This document shows, piece after piece, positions 1 to 8,798 of a DNA stretch of 64,000 nucleotides. The DNA comes from Parvularcula sp964556115 (GTDB taxonomy: Bacteria > Pseudomonadota > Alphaproteobacteria > Caulobacterales > Parvularculaceae), in contig CAZKVC010000001.1 of the NCBI GenBank assembly GCA_964556115.1, positions 310,001-374,000 of the forward strand. Reading direction: 5' to 3'. The translations under genes were made by a program, and so were the position numbers. The notes under the pieces are model-generated. The model had not been told where the DNA came from, did not search any database, and was given only the letters and a program-made list of their open reading frames with translations. The first letter of the stretch is position 1; each line of letters begins with the position of its first letter.

Positions 1-555
1 GTCCTCGAACACCCTGATAGGAGGCGCCCATTCGGCGCCTTCGGGTTTGGCGGGCAGGCTGATGAGGTTCTGGGGCTCGTCGGGGACCAGCATGGAGAAG
101 GCGAGATTTTCGCCGTCCGGGGACCAGACGGGCGCGCTGGTGCCTTCCTGAAGCTGGGCTAGGGAATAGGTCCGGTCGGCCTCGATCAGGTGCACCTTGA
201 GGTCGGGCTTGCCTCCGTCGCGTGAGGACAGGAAGGCGATCCGGCTGCCATCGGGCGACCAGCGCGGGGATCCGCCAGCTGTCTCGCCGTCGAGGAGTGG
301 GCGGTGGGAGCCGCTGTCGATGTCGATCATCCAAAGCGCGCCGCGCACCCGGTCCGCCTCGATGTCCATCGAGCGGCGGACATAGACGATGGTCTCGCCG
401 TCGGGAGAAATCTGCGGGTCAGAGCCATATTCGAGGTCGAAGACCCGCTCTGCCGTGAAGCGGTTGTCGACCGCGTCGCCCTCTTCTGGCTCGGGCTGCG
501 CGAAGGCCGTGCTCGCCAGAGCCAGCATGATTGAGGCGCCGATTGTGATTTTCAT
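1..555 (-). CDS. S9-like peptidase / TolB-type beta-propeller protein, N-terminal part (cut by window edge)
   Basis: The reading frame begins at an ATG at 555 on the minus strand and is still open at base 1, so only about 185 N-terminal residues are visible. It starts with a cleavable signal peptide (MKITIGAS...ALASTAFAQ), so the protein is exported. Three WD40-like blade motifs follow (DPQISPDGETIVYVR, SPRWSPDGSRIAF, APVWSPDGENLAF). This arrangement is typical of the propeller domain that precedes the alpha/beta-hydrolase domain in prolyl-oligopeptidase/dipeptidyl-aminopeptidase family S9. The catalytic domain would lie outside the window, so a TolB-like propeller-only protein cannot be excluded. 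It is divergent from the pirin gene across 178 bases in which I see no clear site. Confidence 0.75.
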   Translation of the reverse strand, partial: MKITIGASIMLALASTAFAQPEPEEGDAVDNRFTAERVFDLEYGSDPQISPDGETIVYVRRSMDIEADRVRGALWMIDIDSGSHRPLLDGETAGGSPRWSPDGSRIAFLSSRDGGKPDLKVHLIEADRTYSLAQLQEGTSAPVWSPDGENLAFSMLVPDEPQNLISLPAKPEGAEWAPPIRVFED

Positions 556-733
556 ATGTGACCTCGTTCCCGTCGTTCGTTCCGGCGCGATGGTAAGCTG
601 ATCGGCGCAGGAGCAAACCCTACTGCGCAGTTGCGTTGCCTTGCGGTCAAAAAGCCTTTGCGCTCGCGCGCCCTACCGAACCCGCGATCGAGGCAGCATC
701 TTGCCTGGTGGAACCCGAGAAGGAGTCTCTGCG

Positions 734-1588
734 ATGAGCCAGGAACGTGTGATCGTCTTCACGACCAAGGGCATGCCGACATCGGACGGTGCAGGCGTGC
801 GCCTGACCCGCTTTCTGGGCACGCCGGAGCTGCCGGACCTCGACCCTTTTCTGATGCTCGACCGCTTCGCGTCGGACGATGCGAATGATTACATCGCCGG
901 CTTTCCCGACCATCCCCACCGCGGCTTCGAGACCGTCACCATCATGAAGGACGGCAGAATGCGCCATGGTGACAGCCGGGGTAACAGTGGTGTCGTCGGC
1001 CCCGGGGGCATTCAGTGGATGACCACCGGCAAGGGTCTCATCCACTCCGAAACCCCCGAGCAGAGCGAGGGGCGCATGGCGGGCTTTCAGCTTTGGGTGA
1101 ACCTGCCCTCCGAGAAGAAGATGATCGAGCCGGCATGGTTCGATCACCCTTCCTCCGACGTTCCGACCGAAAAGCGGGAGGGCGCCGAACTGCGCGTCCT
1201 TGCTGGCAGGACCAAGGCAGGTACCGAGGGACCGGGCCGCAGCGCCTCGCCGGACACAGACATCCGCCTCTACGACGTGGAGATCGCGCCGGGGGCAGAG
1301 TACCGCGAGACCCTGCCCGAGGGGCACAATGCCTTCCTCGCCCTCTATGAAGGTTCGGCGCAGGGCCAGGGTCGTGCGGGGGCACTCACACTCGCCTCGC
1401 CTTCCGTCGCGGTTCTTTCCAAGGGTTCGTCCCTCAGCCTGCGGGCGGGGGAGGAAGGCGCGAAGCTCATTCTTGCGGCAGGAAAGCCCATCGGTGAGCC
1501 GGTGGCGCGCCACGGGCCCTTTGTGATGAACACCCGCGAGGAACTGGTCGCCGCCTTCCGCGATTTCGAGGCAGGACGGCTCGGCTGA
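734..1588 (+). CDS. pirin family protein (cupin)
   Basis: This is a bicupin of 284 residues. The N-terminal pirin cupin carries the metal-site signature HPHRGFETVT and, about 45 residues later, HSETPE; together these give the three His and one Glu that bind Fe(II) in pirins. The second cupin half contains the pirin_C region. Some bacterial pirins have quercetinase activity and others modulate metabolic enzymes; the sequence does not tell which applies here. I chose the ATG at 734 because it follows a good ribosome site (GAGAAGGAG) and begins exactly at the conserved part; the frame is open upstream to 641. The gene appears to stand alone, about 105 bases before the OYE reductase. Confidence 0.88.
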   Translation: MSQERVIVFTTKGMPTSDGAGVRLTRFLGTPELPDLDPFLMLDRFASDDANDYIAGFPDHPHRGFETVTIMKDGRMRHGDSRGNSGVVGPGGIQWMTTGKGLIHSETPEQSEGRMAGFQLWVNLPSEKKMIEPAWFDHPSSDVPTEKREGAELRVLAGRTKAGTEGPGRSASPDTDIRLYDVEIAPGAEYRETLPEGHNAFLALYEGSAQGQGRAGALTLASPSVAVLSKGSSLSLRAGEEGAKLILAAGKPIGEPVARHGPFVMNTREELVAAFRDFEAGRLG

Positions 1589-1693
1589 GATCGGTCCGCC
1601 CGCGAAGGTTGCGGCTGGCCCACAGGCTAAGCTAACCCAGCGAACCCGCTCAGCCGGTCCGCTGGGTGAAACGCCGCTTGGAAAGATCGCACC

Positions 1694-2980
1694 ATGAGCC
1701 TTCTGGCCGAACCCTTCACGCTGCCCTGCGGCCTGACGATCAAGAACCGTTTCGCGAAAGCCGCGATGACCGAACAGCTCGCCGAGAAGGATTTCCTTCC
1801 CAATGAGCGCCATCTCACCCTCTACCAGCGCTGGGCGGAAGGCGGCGCGGGCCTCCTGATCACCGGCAATGTGCAGGTCGACCGCCGCCATCTCGAGCAT
1901 CCGGGCAACATCGTCATCGACGGCCCGCAGGGAGAGGCGCGCCTTCGCGCCCTGCGTGCCTTTGCCGAGGCGGCGCAGGCGAACGGCGCCAAGGCGATCA
2001 TGCAGATCAGCCATGCGGGCCGGCAGACGCCGAAGATCATCAACCCGACGCCGCTTGCCCCTTCCGCGGTCCAGCTCGGCCTGCCCGGCGATACGTTCGG
2101 GCAGCCTCGCACCATCACGGCCGCGCAGATCGAGGATGTCGAGAGCCGCTTCGTCCATGCCGCGAAGGTGGCAGCCGAGACCGGCTTTTCCGGCGTGCAG
2201 ATCCACGCCGCCCATGGCTACCTCCTGTCGAGCTTCCTCAACCCCCGGGCCAACAAGCGCACCGACACCTTCGGCGGCAGCCTCGAGAACCGCGCTCGGC
2301 TGCTCCTCAGGATCGTCCGGCGGATCAAGGCGGACGCGCCGGAAGGCTTTGCGGTCACGGTCAAGCTCAACTCGTCGGATTTCCAGAAAGGCGGTCTGAC
2401 GACGGAGGATTCCCTCACCCTCTGCGGCTGGCTCGCCGACGCGGGTATCGATCTCCTGGAAGTTTCCGGCGGAAGCTACGAGCAGCCTGCGATGATGGAT
2501 ATCGAAGGCATGGAGAAGCGTTTCGAGCAGAACAAGGCCGAAAGCACCCGCAGCCGCGAGGCCTATTTCCTCGAATTCGCCGAAGCGATCCGTGAACGGT
2601 CCAAGCTGCCTCTGATGGTGACTGGCGGCTTCAGGACGAAGACGGGCATGGAGGAAGCGCTCAAGAGCGGCGGGACGGACCTGATCGGCATCGCACGGCC
2701 TTTATGCGTCAAACCCTCCCTGCCGAACGAGTTTTTGAAGAACGAAACCGACAGGGTCGAATCCTACGAGAAACTGCTGCGCATCGGGCCCGGCATTCTC
2801 GGTCCGCACTCGCCGCTCAAGATCGTCAAGGCCCTGAACGGTTTCTCGGTCATGGCGTTCTTCTACGAAAACATCCGTAGGCTGTCAGAAGGCAGGGAGC
2901 CAGTCGAGCGGCTGAACATCTTCGGGGCGTTCCTGAAAGGGCAGAAGGAAGCTTCCAAGAAAGCGAAAGCACTGACATGA
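1694..2980 (+). CDS. NADH:flavin oxidoreductase, Old Yellow Enzyme family
   Basis: This is a 428-residue TIM-barrel flavoenzyme of the OYE/2,4-dienoyl-CoA reductase barrel type. Family signatures are QISHAGRQ (about 104-111), the substrate/FMN segment HAAHGYLLSSFLNP (171-184) followed by R-TDTFGGSLENR, and a late glycine-rich phosphate-binding stretch TGGFRTKTGMEEAL. There is no C-terminal FAD/NAD domain or 4Fe-4S cysteine cluster, so it is the single-domain type that reduces activated C=C bonds with NAD(P)H. The physiological substrate cannot be read from sequence. Its stop overlaps the ATG of AMP nucleosidase by four bases (ATGA), implying co-transcription and translational coupling with an apparently unrelated enzyme. 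Confidence 0.88.
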   Translation: MSLLAEPFTLPCGLTIKNRFAKAAMTEQLAEKDFLPNERHLTLYQRWAEGGAGLLITGNVQVDRRHLEHPGNIVIDGPQGEARLRALRAFAEAAQANGAKAIMQISHAGRQTPKIINPTPLAPSAVQLGLPGDTFGQPRTITAAQIEDVESRFVHAAKVAAETGFSGVQIHAAHGYLLSSFLNPRANKRTDTFGGSLENRARLLLRIVRRIKADAPEGFAVTVKLNSSDFQKGGLTTEDSLTLCGWLADAGIDLLEVSGGSYEQPAMMDIEGMEKRFEQNKAESTRSREAYFLEFAEAIRERSKLPLMVTGGFRTKTGMEEALKSGGTDLIGIARPLCVKPSLPNEFLKNETDRVESYEKLLRIGPGILGPHSPLKIVKALNGFSVMAFFYENIRRLSEGREPVERLNIFGAFLKGQKEASKKAKALT

Positions 2981-4443
2981 TCGACGACAGGCAAAGCCCC
3001 CTCGCTCTTACCAGCAGTCGCAGCTTCAATGATCCGCACGCGGCGTTCGAGTATCTCTGCGAACTCTATGATGAGCAGGTCGCCCGCATCAAGCAGCGCT
3101 TCGAAGCCTTCGCGGAAGGAACGCTGGAGCAGGACGCCATCGGCCATGGCTACTATCCGGCTGTCCTTGTCGATATCCCTGCCGAGCAGGCGATGGCGAC
3201 CTCGAGCCTTGCCCTCGGCAACATCGCAGCGCAGCATATCTTCGGTGAGGCGATCACCGCGCCGAAGCTCTTCGAGCATTATCTGACGACGGAGCTTGCC
3301 TCGATCTCCGAGCGCTACGGCGCGGGCTTCCGCGTCGGGCTTTCCAACCGTCCGATTCCCCTTTCCTTCGCGCTCGAAGAAGCGACCGCCAATCTCGATC
3401 ATGAGCAGCGGGACGCGCTGCAACGCTATTTCTTCATGCCGAACCTCGTCTCCACCAATGACGACATCGTCGATGGCAAGCTGATCCTGAACCGCTCCGG
3501 GCCCTCGCCGCTGTCCCTCTTCACGGCGGAGCGCGTGGACTATTCGCTCAACCGGATCAGGCACTATACGGCGACCCTGCCGGAGTTCTTCCAGCCCTTC
3601 ATTCTGTTCACGAACTACCAGCGTTACGTGGACGAATTCCTCGAATGGGGCCGCCGCGAGGTGATCGAAGGCCGCGCCGACAAGCTGGTCGAGCCGGGTG
3701 ACCGGATCACCGGCAAGGACGGCGAGGCCTCCGCGCCGCCCCTCGAGAAGCTGCCGCAGATGCCTGCCTACCACCTGGTGCGCCAGGGCGGGCGCGGCAT
3801 CACGCTGGTCAATATCGGCGTGGGCCCATCCAACGCCAAGACGATCACGGACCATCTCGCCGTGCTGCGTCCGCATGTGTGGCTGATGATCGGCCACTGC
3901 GGCGGCCTGCGCCGTACCCAGCGCCTGGGCGATTATGTCCTCGCCCATGCCTATCTGCGCGAGGACAGGGTTCTCGACCATGTCCTGCCCCCGGCCATTC
4001 CCCTACCGACCATTGCGGAAGTCCAGCTCGCCATGACAGCGGCCGTCGAAGAAGAGACGGGACAGAGCGGAGCGGAACTCAAGCGCCACCTGCGGACAGG
4101 AACCGTGGTGACCACGGACGACCGGAACTGGGAGCTTCGCTTCGAAGAGCTGGCCGTGGTCCTCAACAAGAGCCGCGCCATCGCGATCGACATGGAAAGC
4201 GCCACGGTCGCGGCTGCGGGCTACCGCTACAGAGTGCCCTACGGCACCCTCCTTTGCGTTTCGGACAGGCCGCTTCACGGCGAAATCAAGCTGCCGGGCA
4301 TGGCCAACGCCTTCTATCAGGAGCGGGTCGGCCAGCACCTGAAGATCGGCCTACGCGCGCTGGAGAGACTACGCTCCGAAGCGGAAGCGGGGACCCTCCA
4401 CAGCCGCAAGCTGCGCAGCTTCGACGAGCCCCTCTTCCGCTGA
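2977..4443 (+). CDS. amn: AMP nucleosidase
   Basis: The 488-residue protein matches the length and two-part layout of bacterial AMP nucleosidases: an N-terminal AMN-specific domain (about 1-190) and a C-terminal nucleoside-phosphorylase fold. The phosphorylase part shows NIGVGPSNAKT near residue 280, GHCGGLR near 307 and the purine/ribose site IDMESATVAAAG near 403. It hydrolyses AMP to adenine and ribose 5-phosphate and so helps control the adenylate pool in the cytoplasm. It is translationally coupled to the preceding OYE-family reductase and converges on the TonB receptor gene, whose end lies 22 bases away. I see no terminator in that short gap. Confidence 0.92.
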   Translation: MIDDRQSPLALTSSRSFNDPHAAFEYLCELYDEQVARIKQRFEAFAEGTLEQDAIGHGYYPAVLVDIPAEQAMATSSLALGNIAAQHIFGEAITAPKLFEHYLTTELASISERYGAGFRVGLSNRPIPLSFALEEATANLDHEQRDALQRYFFMPNLVSTNDDIVDGKLILNRSGPSPLSLFTAERVDYSLNRIRHYTATLPEFFQPFILFTNYQRYVDEFLEWGRREVIEGRADKLVEPGDRITGKDGEASAPPLEKLPQMPAYHLVRQGGRGITLVNIGVGPSNAKTITDHLAVLRPHVWLMIGHCGGLRRTQRLGDYVLAHAYLREDRVLDHVLPPAIPLPTIAEVQLAMTAAVEEETGQSGAELKRHLRTGTVVTTDDRNWELRFEELAVVLNKSRAIAIDMESATVAAAGYRYRVPYGTLLCVSDRPLHGEIKLPGMANAFYQERVGQHLKIGLRALERLRSEAEAGTLHSRKLRSFDEPLFR

Positions 4444-4465
4444 GAAGGGCTCGCCGCTTCGCCCG

Positions 4466-6592
4466 TCAGTAGGCGAACCTGTAGGCGATCGACGCTTTGT
4501 AGTTCCGCCCCGGCTGGGACACGCCCTCGAAGACCCGCTCGAAATCCTCGTCCGCGACATTGTCGATCCCGAGATCGAGGCGGAAGTCTTCGGCGAATTG
4601 CGGCACCCAGGTCGCGTAGAGATCCGCAACCACATAGCCGTCCCGCTCTTCGACCACTTCAAGAGCGCCATCCACAAGGCCGCGACGGGCAAACTTGTCG
4701 GCAATTTGCCACCGTGTACCGACAGTCAGACCGAGAGACGGGGCGCGGTAGCCAAGATCGAGGGCGAGCCGGTCTGGGAAGAGCGTGTCGAGATCCTCTC
4801 CGGTGGCGTCATTCGTGCCTTCGATAGTGGCATAGGAGAGATAGCCGTAGAGACGTTCTGAATCATAGCGCGCCTCCACCTCGACCCCGCTCAAGGATGC
4901 GCTGTCGACGTTCGAAGACTGTGTCGTTCCGGCCGTACACGGCAGGAAGGGTAGGACGAAACAGCCAGGCTCAAAGCCCATGTCCACCGACAGGTTGATC
5001 AGGTTCTCGACATCGCTTTCAAAGACGCTCGCCTTGAGTTGCAGCCTGTCGTCTTGCGCAAGCAGCGCTTCGAAATCGAACCCGAGCCCGCCTTCGAGGG
5101 TTTCAGCCCGCTCTGCTTCGAGGTCCGGGTTGGGGATGAAATTGTTGTTGACGAAAGCCAAGCTCGGCGGCCTTCCCATCGGATTGAAAAGAACCGGGTG
5201 CGGAAGGGAGAAGTGAAGGCCGTCGAGGAAGAGTTCGTTGAGCGAGGGTGCCCGGAACCCTTCCGAATAGCTGCCGAAGACACGCAGCCAGTCCGAAGGA
5301 CCATAGCTGACGGCGAGGCGCGGTGAGATGGCTTCGTCCTTATTGTTCGTTCCCGCATCGTCGGAGCTGTTGCGGAACTCGTCATAGCGGATACCGGGAA
5401 TGACGATGAGCTCACCGGGAAGGCCGAGAGGCCGACCGATGACGGTCTCGAGCTGCGCGAACGCTCCGATGAAGGAGGACTCGCCGTCGGGCACGCCGCC
5501 GCGGCTGCGGTCTTCGGTCTGGTCATCGGTGCCGACCTGTTTGTCTTCGAACCAGTCGCCGCCGACGGTCGCCGTCAGTTCGAGGCCGCCGAGGGTGAAG
5601 CGGGAAGCGTTCCGGAGGCTGACGCCGTTGGTTTCCACCTCGCGAGTGAGGAGCTGCGGGACGCTGTCGTCGAACTCGTCGAGATGGGTCACCGTTCGAT
5701 AGGCCGTCACCTGACCGTCGATCAGATCGGTATCCGGATCGAAGACGCCGGCGAGCCTGAGGGTGTCCGATACGATCTCCTTGTCGACATTGGCAGCTCC
5801 GTCTTCGAGGCCGTTCGTCCCCTGCCCATTGTTCGGTTCGACCGCGTCGTTGGCAAAGCGCTGCCAGGACCCCTCCAGGGTCAACGCATCCGTCGCTTTC
5901 CAGCTCCCCTTTAGGAGCCCCGACAGGATGTCGTCATCGGACGGAAGGTCTGCGCCCGATCCGAGGGCAATGTCAGACGATTGGCGGAGGGTCAGGCTTG
6001 CAAGGCCATCGACCGTATCGTTCCGGCCGAACACGGTGACGTTGCCCGACGTCTCTTGGTTGACGCTCTGATAGCCCGCCCTGATCCGTGCGCCGGCGTT
6101 TTCGTCGCTCTGGAGCAGGTCATCGGCATCGACGGTCTCGAAGGCGAGAACGCCGCCCACGGCGCCCGAACCGTAGAGCGCCGAGGCCGGCCCCCGCACC
6201 ACTTCGGCTCTTCCGACCAGGTCGGGCTCGAGAAAGAAACGTCCGTCATGGGCCGAGAGGAAGGACTGCCTGGCACCATCGAGAAGGATCAGTACGTTCT
6301 CTCGACCAAGTCCGCGCAAGGTCGGGACCTGCCCGCTGCGCCGCGGCCCACCGGCGAACTGCAGGCCGGGCACATCGCGCAGACCATCGGCGATGCTGGA
6401 GACGAGACGCGCATCAAGCTCGCTTCGGTCGATGACCGAGACCTGGCCGGGATAGTCGATCGTGGGGATGGGATTGGACGTGGCGTAGACGGTGATCACA
6501 TCGTCCTTTTCCTCGGCCGGCTGCTCCTGGGCAGCGGCGGCCCCCGTCAGCGCGAGACCGGAAACCGCACACAGAACACTTTTCACTTTCAT
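4466..6592 (-). CDS. TonB-dependent outer-membrane receptor, heme/hemoglobin family
   Basis: The protein has 708 residues with a signal peptide (about 1-22, ending AAAAQ), a plug domain (about 30-170, with LRGLGRENVLILLDGARQ and VEVVRGPASALYGSGA-like motifs) and a 22-strand barrel ending in an aromatic residue (YRFAY). Within the barrel, EGFRAPSLNELF followed by NPDLEAE recapitulates the FRAP...NPNL signature of heme and hemoglobin receptors, with a histidine between the two. I therefore infer a role in TonB-driven heme uptake; the ligand is not proven. It is divergent from a lipoprotein gene, and a candidate Fur operator lies just upstream of the start codon. No tonB, exbB or heme-ABC genes are adjacent. 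Confidence 0.9.
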   Translation of the reverse strand: MKVKSVLCAVSGLALTGAAAAQEQPAEEKDDVITVYATSNPIPTIDYPGQVSVIDRSELDARLVSSIADGLRDVPGLQFAGGPRRSGQVPTLRGLGRENVLILLDGARQSFLSAHDGRFFLEPDLVGRAEVVRGPASALYGSGAVGGVLAFETVDADDLLQSDENAGARIRAGYQSVNQETSGNVTVFGRNDTVDGLASLTLRQSSDIALGSGADLPSDDDILSGLLKGSWKATDALTLEGSWQRFANDAVEPNNGQGTNGLEDGAANVDKEIVSDTLRLAGVFDPDTDLIDGQVTAYRTVTHLDEFDDSVPQLLTREVETNGVSLRNASRFTLGGLELTATVGGDWFEDKQVGTDDQTEDRSRGGVPDGESSFIGAFAQLETVIGRPLGLPGELIVIPGIRYDEFRNSSDDAGTNNKDEAISPRLAVSYGPSDWLRVFGSYSEGFRAPSLNELFLDGLHFSLPHPVLFNPMGRPPSLAFVNNNFIPNPDLEAERAETLEGGLGFDFEALLAQDDRLQLKASVFESDVENLINLSVDMGFEPGCFVLPFLPCTAGTTQSSNVDSASLSGVEVEARYDSERLYGYLSYATIEGTNDATGEDLDTLFPDRLALDLGYRAPSLGLTVGTRWQIADKFARRGLVDGALEVVEERDGYVVADLYATWVPQFAEDFRLDLGIDNVADEDFERVFEGVSQPGRNYKASIAYRFAY

Positions 6593-6606
6593 CGGTGACC
6601 CTCATT

Positions 6607-6621
6607 TGCGAATGACTCGCG
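6607..6621. promoter_or_regulatory. candidate Fur-type iron operator
   Basis: TGCGAAT-G-ACTCGCG has a 7-1-7 inverted-repeat layout with five of seven positions symmetric. It sits 15 bases upstream of the TonB receptor start and within the 110-base divergent gap to the lipoprotein gene. Its form resembles alphaproteobacterial Fur boxes. A nearby CTTGCAAG palindrome (6646-6653 region) could belong to a second site or the promoter. The assignment is inference. Confidence 0.35.
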
Positions 6622-6702
6622 GTCCTAATACAAGACCCATTCTGTCTTGCAAGTAAGAATCGTTCGCGATATGAGGCGACCACAGAAAAGGAGACCCCAC
6701 CG

Positions 6703-7704
6703 ATGAAACCGCTCATTCTGTCCGTGGTTGGAAGCGCGCTGCTGGCAGCTTGCGCGGCCACACCTTCACCGACCGCGCTGAACGCTCCCGCCAGATCCGA
6801 GCAGGAATCGGCCGACTTCGAGAAAGACCGCGAAGCGATCCTCGCCATGGCCGGGATCTTCAAAGTCAGGTTCGATTTCATTGAGACCGCGGCGCTCAGC
6901 GCAGGGTACGAACCGAAGGACCGCAAGGTCTCGGGCGGCTACGAGATCGTCAAGGTGATCGAGGACCGCGGCGATTTCATCAGTCTGCAGCACATTCTCT
7001 ATGTCGGCGGCGACGAGAAGTTCGCCCTCAAGCACTGGCGGCAGGACTGGCAGTACGAGCCCGAAGACGTCCTGACCTTCATCGGCGGGAATGCCTGGGA
7101 GATGCGCCCGGTCTCTCGCGCCGAACGCAAGGGCGCGTGGTCGCAGGAAGTCTATCAGGTTGACGACTCGCCGCGCTACGGTGCCGTGGCGGCATGGCGC
7201 TACGACAACGGCATTCCAGCCTGGCAGCCTGAGGAAGCCTGGCGCCCCCTGCCCCGCCGCGACATGGTGAGCCGTGACGACTATCATGTCGTCGAAGCGG
7301 TCAACCGCCATGCCATCACGCCTCGCGGCTGGATCCACGAGCAGGACAACACCAAGATTGTTCTCGGTTCGGATGAACCGAAGGCTCTCGTGCGCGAGAT
7401 CGCTATCAACACCTATTACCGTACGGATGAAGTTGGCGACGGCGATGTAGAAGCCTATTGGCAGGCGACCGATGCCTACTGGAAGGGTGTGCGTGATCGC
7501 TGGGAAGCGCTCGAAAGGACAGGCGCACCTTTCGCGCTCACCCTGAAGGGCGAACCGGCCGATCTTTATACGCCTCTTCTCGAGCTTGGGTCGAAAGTCG
7601 AAGCAGGGGAGCTGACGTCCGAGGCGGCCATCGAAGAAGCAGACGCGGTCATCGCGCGCTACACGACCAGCGACCTGCCGCCGCTTCAGGCGCGGCTGCG
7701 CTGA
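6703..7704 (+). CDS. lipoprotein, DUF6607-like, next to the TonB receptor
   Basis: This is a 333-residue secreted protein with a short signal peptide and a lipobox LAAC (Cys17), so it is probably a lipoprotein. The mature part has no enzyme motif I recognise. It is rich in Trp and Tyr (for example HWRQDWQYEPEDV, NAWEMRP, EAYWQATDAYWKGVRDRW), which suggests a beta-rich binding domain. The sequence recalls the DUF6607 family, whose members often lie near heme/iron TonB receptors, but I make that call from memory of motifs. Its divergent position relative to the heme-type receptor, with a candidate Fur operator between, suggests a role in iron or heme acquisition at the cell surface. A double hairpin follows the gene. 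Confidence 0.6.
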   Translation: MKPLILSVVGSALLAACAATPSPTALNAPARSEQESADFEKDREAILAMAGIFKVRFDFIETAALSAGYEPKDRKVSGGYEIVKVIEDRGDFISLQHILYVGGDEKFALKHWRQDWQYEPEDVLTFIGGNAWEMRPVSRAERKGAWSQEVYQVDDSPRYGAVAAWRYDNGIPAWQPEEAWRPLPRRDMVSRDDYHVVEAVNRHAITPRGWIHEQDNTKIVLGSDEPKALVREIAINTYYRTDEVGDGDVEAYWQATDAYWKGVRDRWEALERTGAPFALTLKGEPADLYTPLLELGSKVEAGELTSEAAIEEADAVIARYTTSDLPPLQARLR

Positions 7705-7712
7705 CCACCGCG

Positions 7713-7778
7713 CCCGGCCCGCAGGGCAAGGGCCGGGACCACCCGACCGGGCGGGGAGCGGGCAGCCCCTCCCCGGTC
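7713..7778 (+). terminator. tandem hairpins after the lipoprotein gene
   Basis: Two strong hairpins follow the stop codon. The first is CCCGGCCC / GGGCCGGG (7713-7720 with 7730-7737). The second pairs GACCGGG with CCCGGTC (7745-7751 with 7772-7778), with an inner GGGG/CCCC. Neither is followed by a T-run, so this is either a weak intrinsic terminator or an mRNA 3-prime end stabiliser. Confidence 0.4.
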
Positions 7779-7841
7779 ACTGGACTGAGCTTTCCCAAGG
7801 GCTAGGTCTTTTCAGGTGAGAAACTGACTGCGAGGTCCCCT

Positions 7842-8600
7842 ATGGCGAACGCGGAGAAGGCCCAACTCTACCGCATGGTCATGCCGAGCCATGTCTGCCC
7901 TTACGGCATCAAATCGAAATGGCTCCTTGAGCGCAGGGGCTATGAGGTCGAGGACCATCATCTGACGACCCGCGAAGAGACCGACGCCTTCAAGGCGAAG
8001 CACGATGTCTCGACGACCCCCCAGACCTTCATCGGCGGGGAGCGCCTTGGCGGCTACGACGCCCTCAAGGAACATTTCAGCAATACGCGCCATCAGAAGA
8101 AGGACGATACGACCTACACGCCGGTTCTCGTCATCTTCGGCGTTTGCGCACTGATGGCGTGGGGGGCAAGCTTCGTCGCTACCGGCCAGCTCGTCAGCCT
8201 GCGCGGTATCGAATGGTTCGCGGCATTCTCGATGGCCGTGCTCGCCATCCAGAAGCTGCGCGATGTGGAGAGTTTCTCCACCATGTTCCTGAACTACGAT
8301 CTTCTGGCGAAGAGATGGGTGCCCTATGGCTATATCTATCCGTTTGCTGAAGGTCTTGCTGCTGTTCTGATGATCGCAGGCGGGGCGCTCGCTCTTATCG
8401 GTTCGCCAATCGCGCTTTTCATCGGGACGGTCGGAGCCGTATCGGTCTTCAAGGCGGTCTATGTCGACAAGCGTGAGCTCAAATGCGCCTGCGTCGGCGG
8501 CAGCTCGAACGTTCCCCTCGGTTTCGTATCGCTGACCGAGAACCTCGTCATGATCGCGATGGGGATATGGATGCCGCTCAAGATGCTCGTTTTGAGTTGA
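7842..8600 (+). CDS. glutaredoxin-MauE/DoxX-like membrane fusion protein
   Basis: The protein has 252 residues. The first ~80 form a glutaredoxin domain with an active site CPYG (Cys19) and the glutathione-binding TTPQTF cis-proline loop followed by GGYDAL. The second cysteine of the usual CPYC is replaced by glycine, so it would work as a monothiol glutaredoxin. From about residue 90 there are four hydrophobic segments of the MauE/DoxX-like type, ending in a short cytoplasmic or periplasmic loop CACVGG. MauE-like membrane proteins handle thiol redox in protein maturation. Joined to a glutaredoxin, the module could carry electrons from glutathione to a membrane partner; that role is inference. 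It has its own hairpin downstream and no operon partner. Confidence 0.75.
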   Translation: MANAEKAQLYRMVMPSHVCPYGIKSKWLLERRGYEVEDHHLTTREETDAFKAKHDVSTTPQTFIGGERLGGYDALKEHFSNTRHQKKDDTTYTPVLVIFGVCALMAWGASFVATGQLVSLRGIEWFAAFSMAVLAIQKLRDVESFSTMFLNYDLLAKRWVPYGYIYPFAEGLAAVLMIAGGALALIGSPIALFIGTVGAVSVFKAVYVDKRELKCACVGGSSNVPLGFVSLTENLVMIAMGIWMPLKMLVLS

Positions 8601-8645
8601 CCGGGGATCAACCACGAGCCGGCTGGCTCGTTCCAGTATCCCCGG
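8601..8645 (+). terminator. hairpin after the glutaredoxin-MauE gene
   Basis: CCGGGGAT (8601-8608) pairs perfectly with ATCCCCGG (8638-8645), and inside it GAGCC (8616-8620) pairs with GGCTC (8625-8629). It begins immediately after the stop codon. A G-rich run, not a T-run, follows, so it is not a canonical intrinsic terminator. Confidence 0.4.
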
Positions 8646-8798
8646 GGGGGGTGGGGGTGATGCGAAGCCCGCTTCTTGACCAATTGGGATTGTCGACCGC
8701 CCGAGGCTCCACGAACGATCACGCGGAAGGACTAGGAACCGCCAGCTCGGCAAAAAGGCCTAGAACAGTTCAGATTGCTTGCTGGGGAAAGTCGACAA

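Noticed and set aside
647..2215. A 522-codon minus-strand frame across the pirin and OYE genes
   Set aside because: It is antisense to two recognisable genes and has no conserved motif.
8643..8660. G-rich tract after the glutaredoxin-MauE gene as a quadruplex
   Set aside because: It has only two long G runs, so a stable quadruplex needs more runs than are present nearby.
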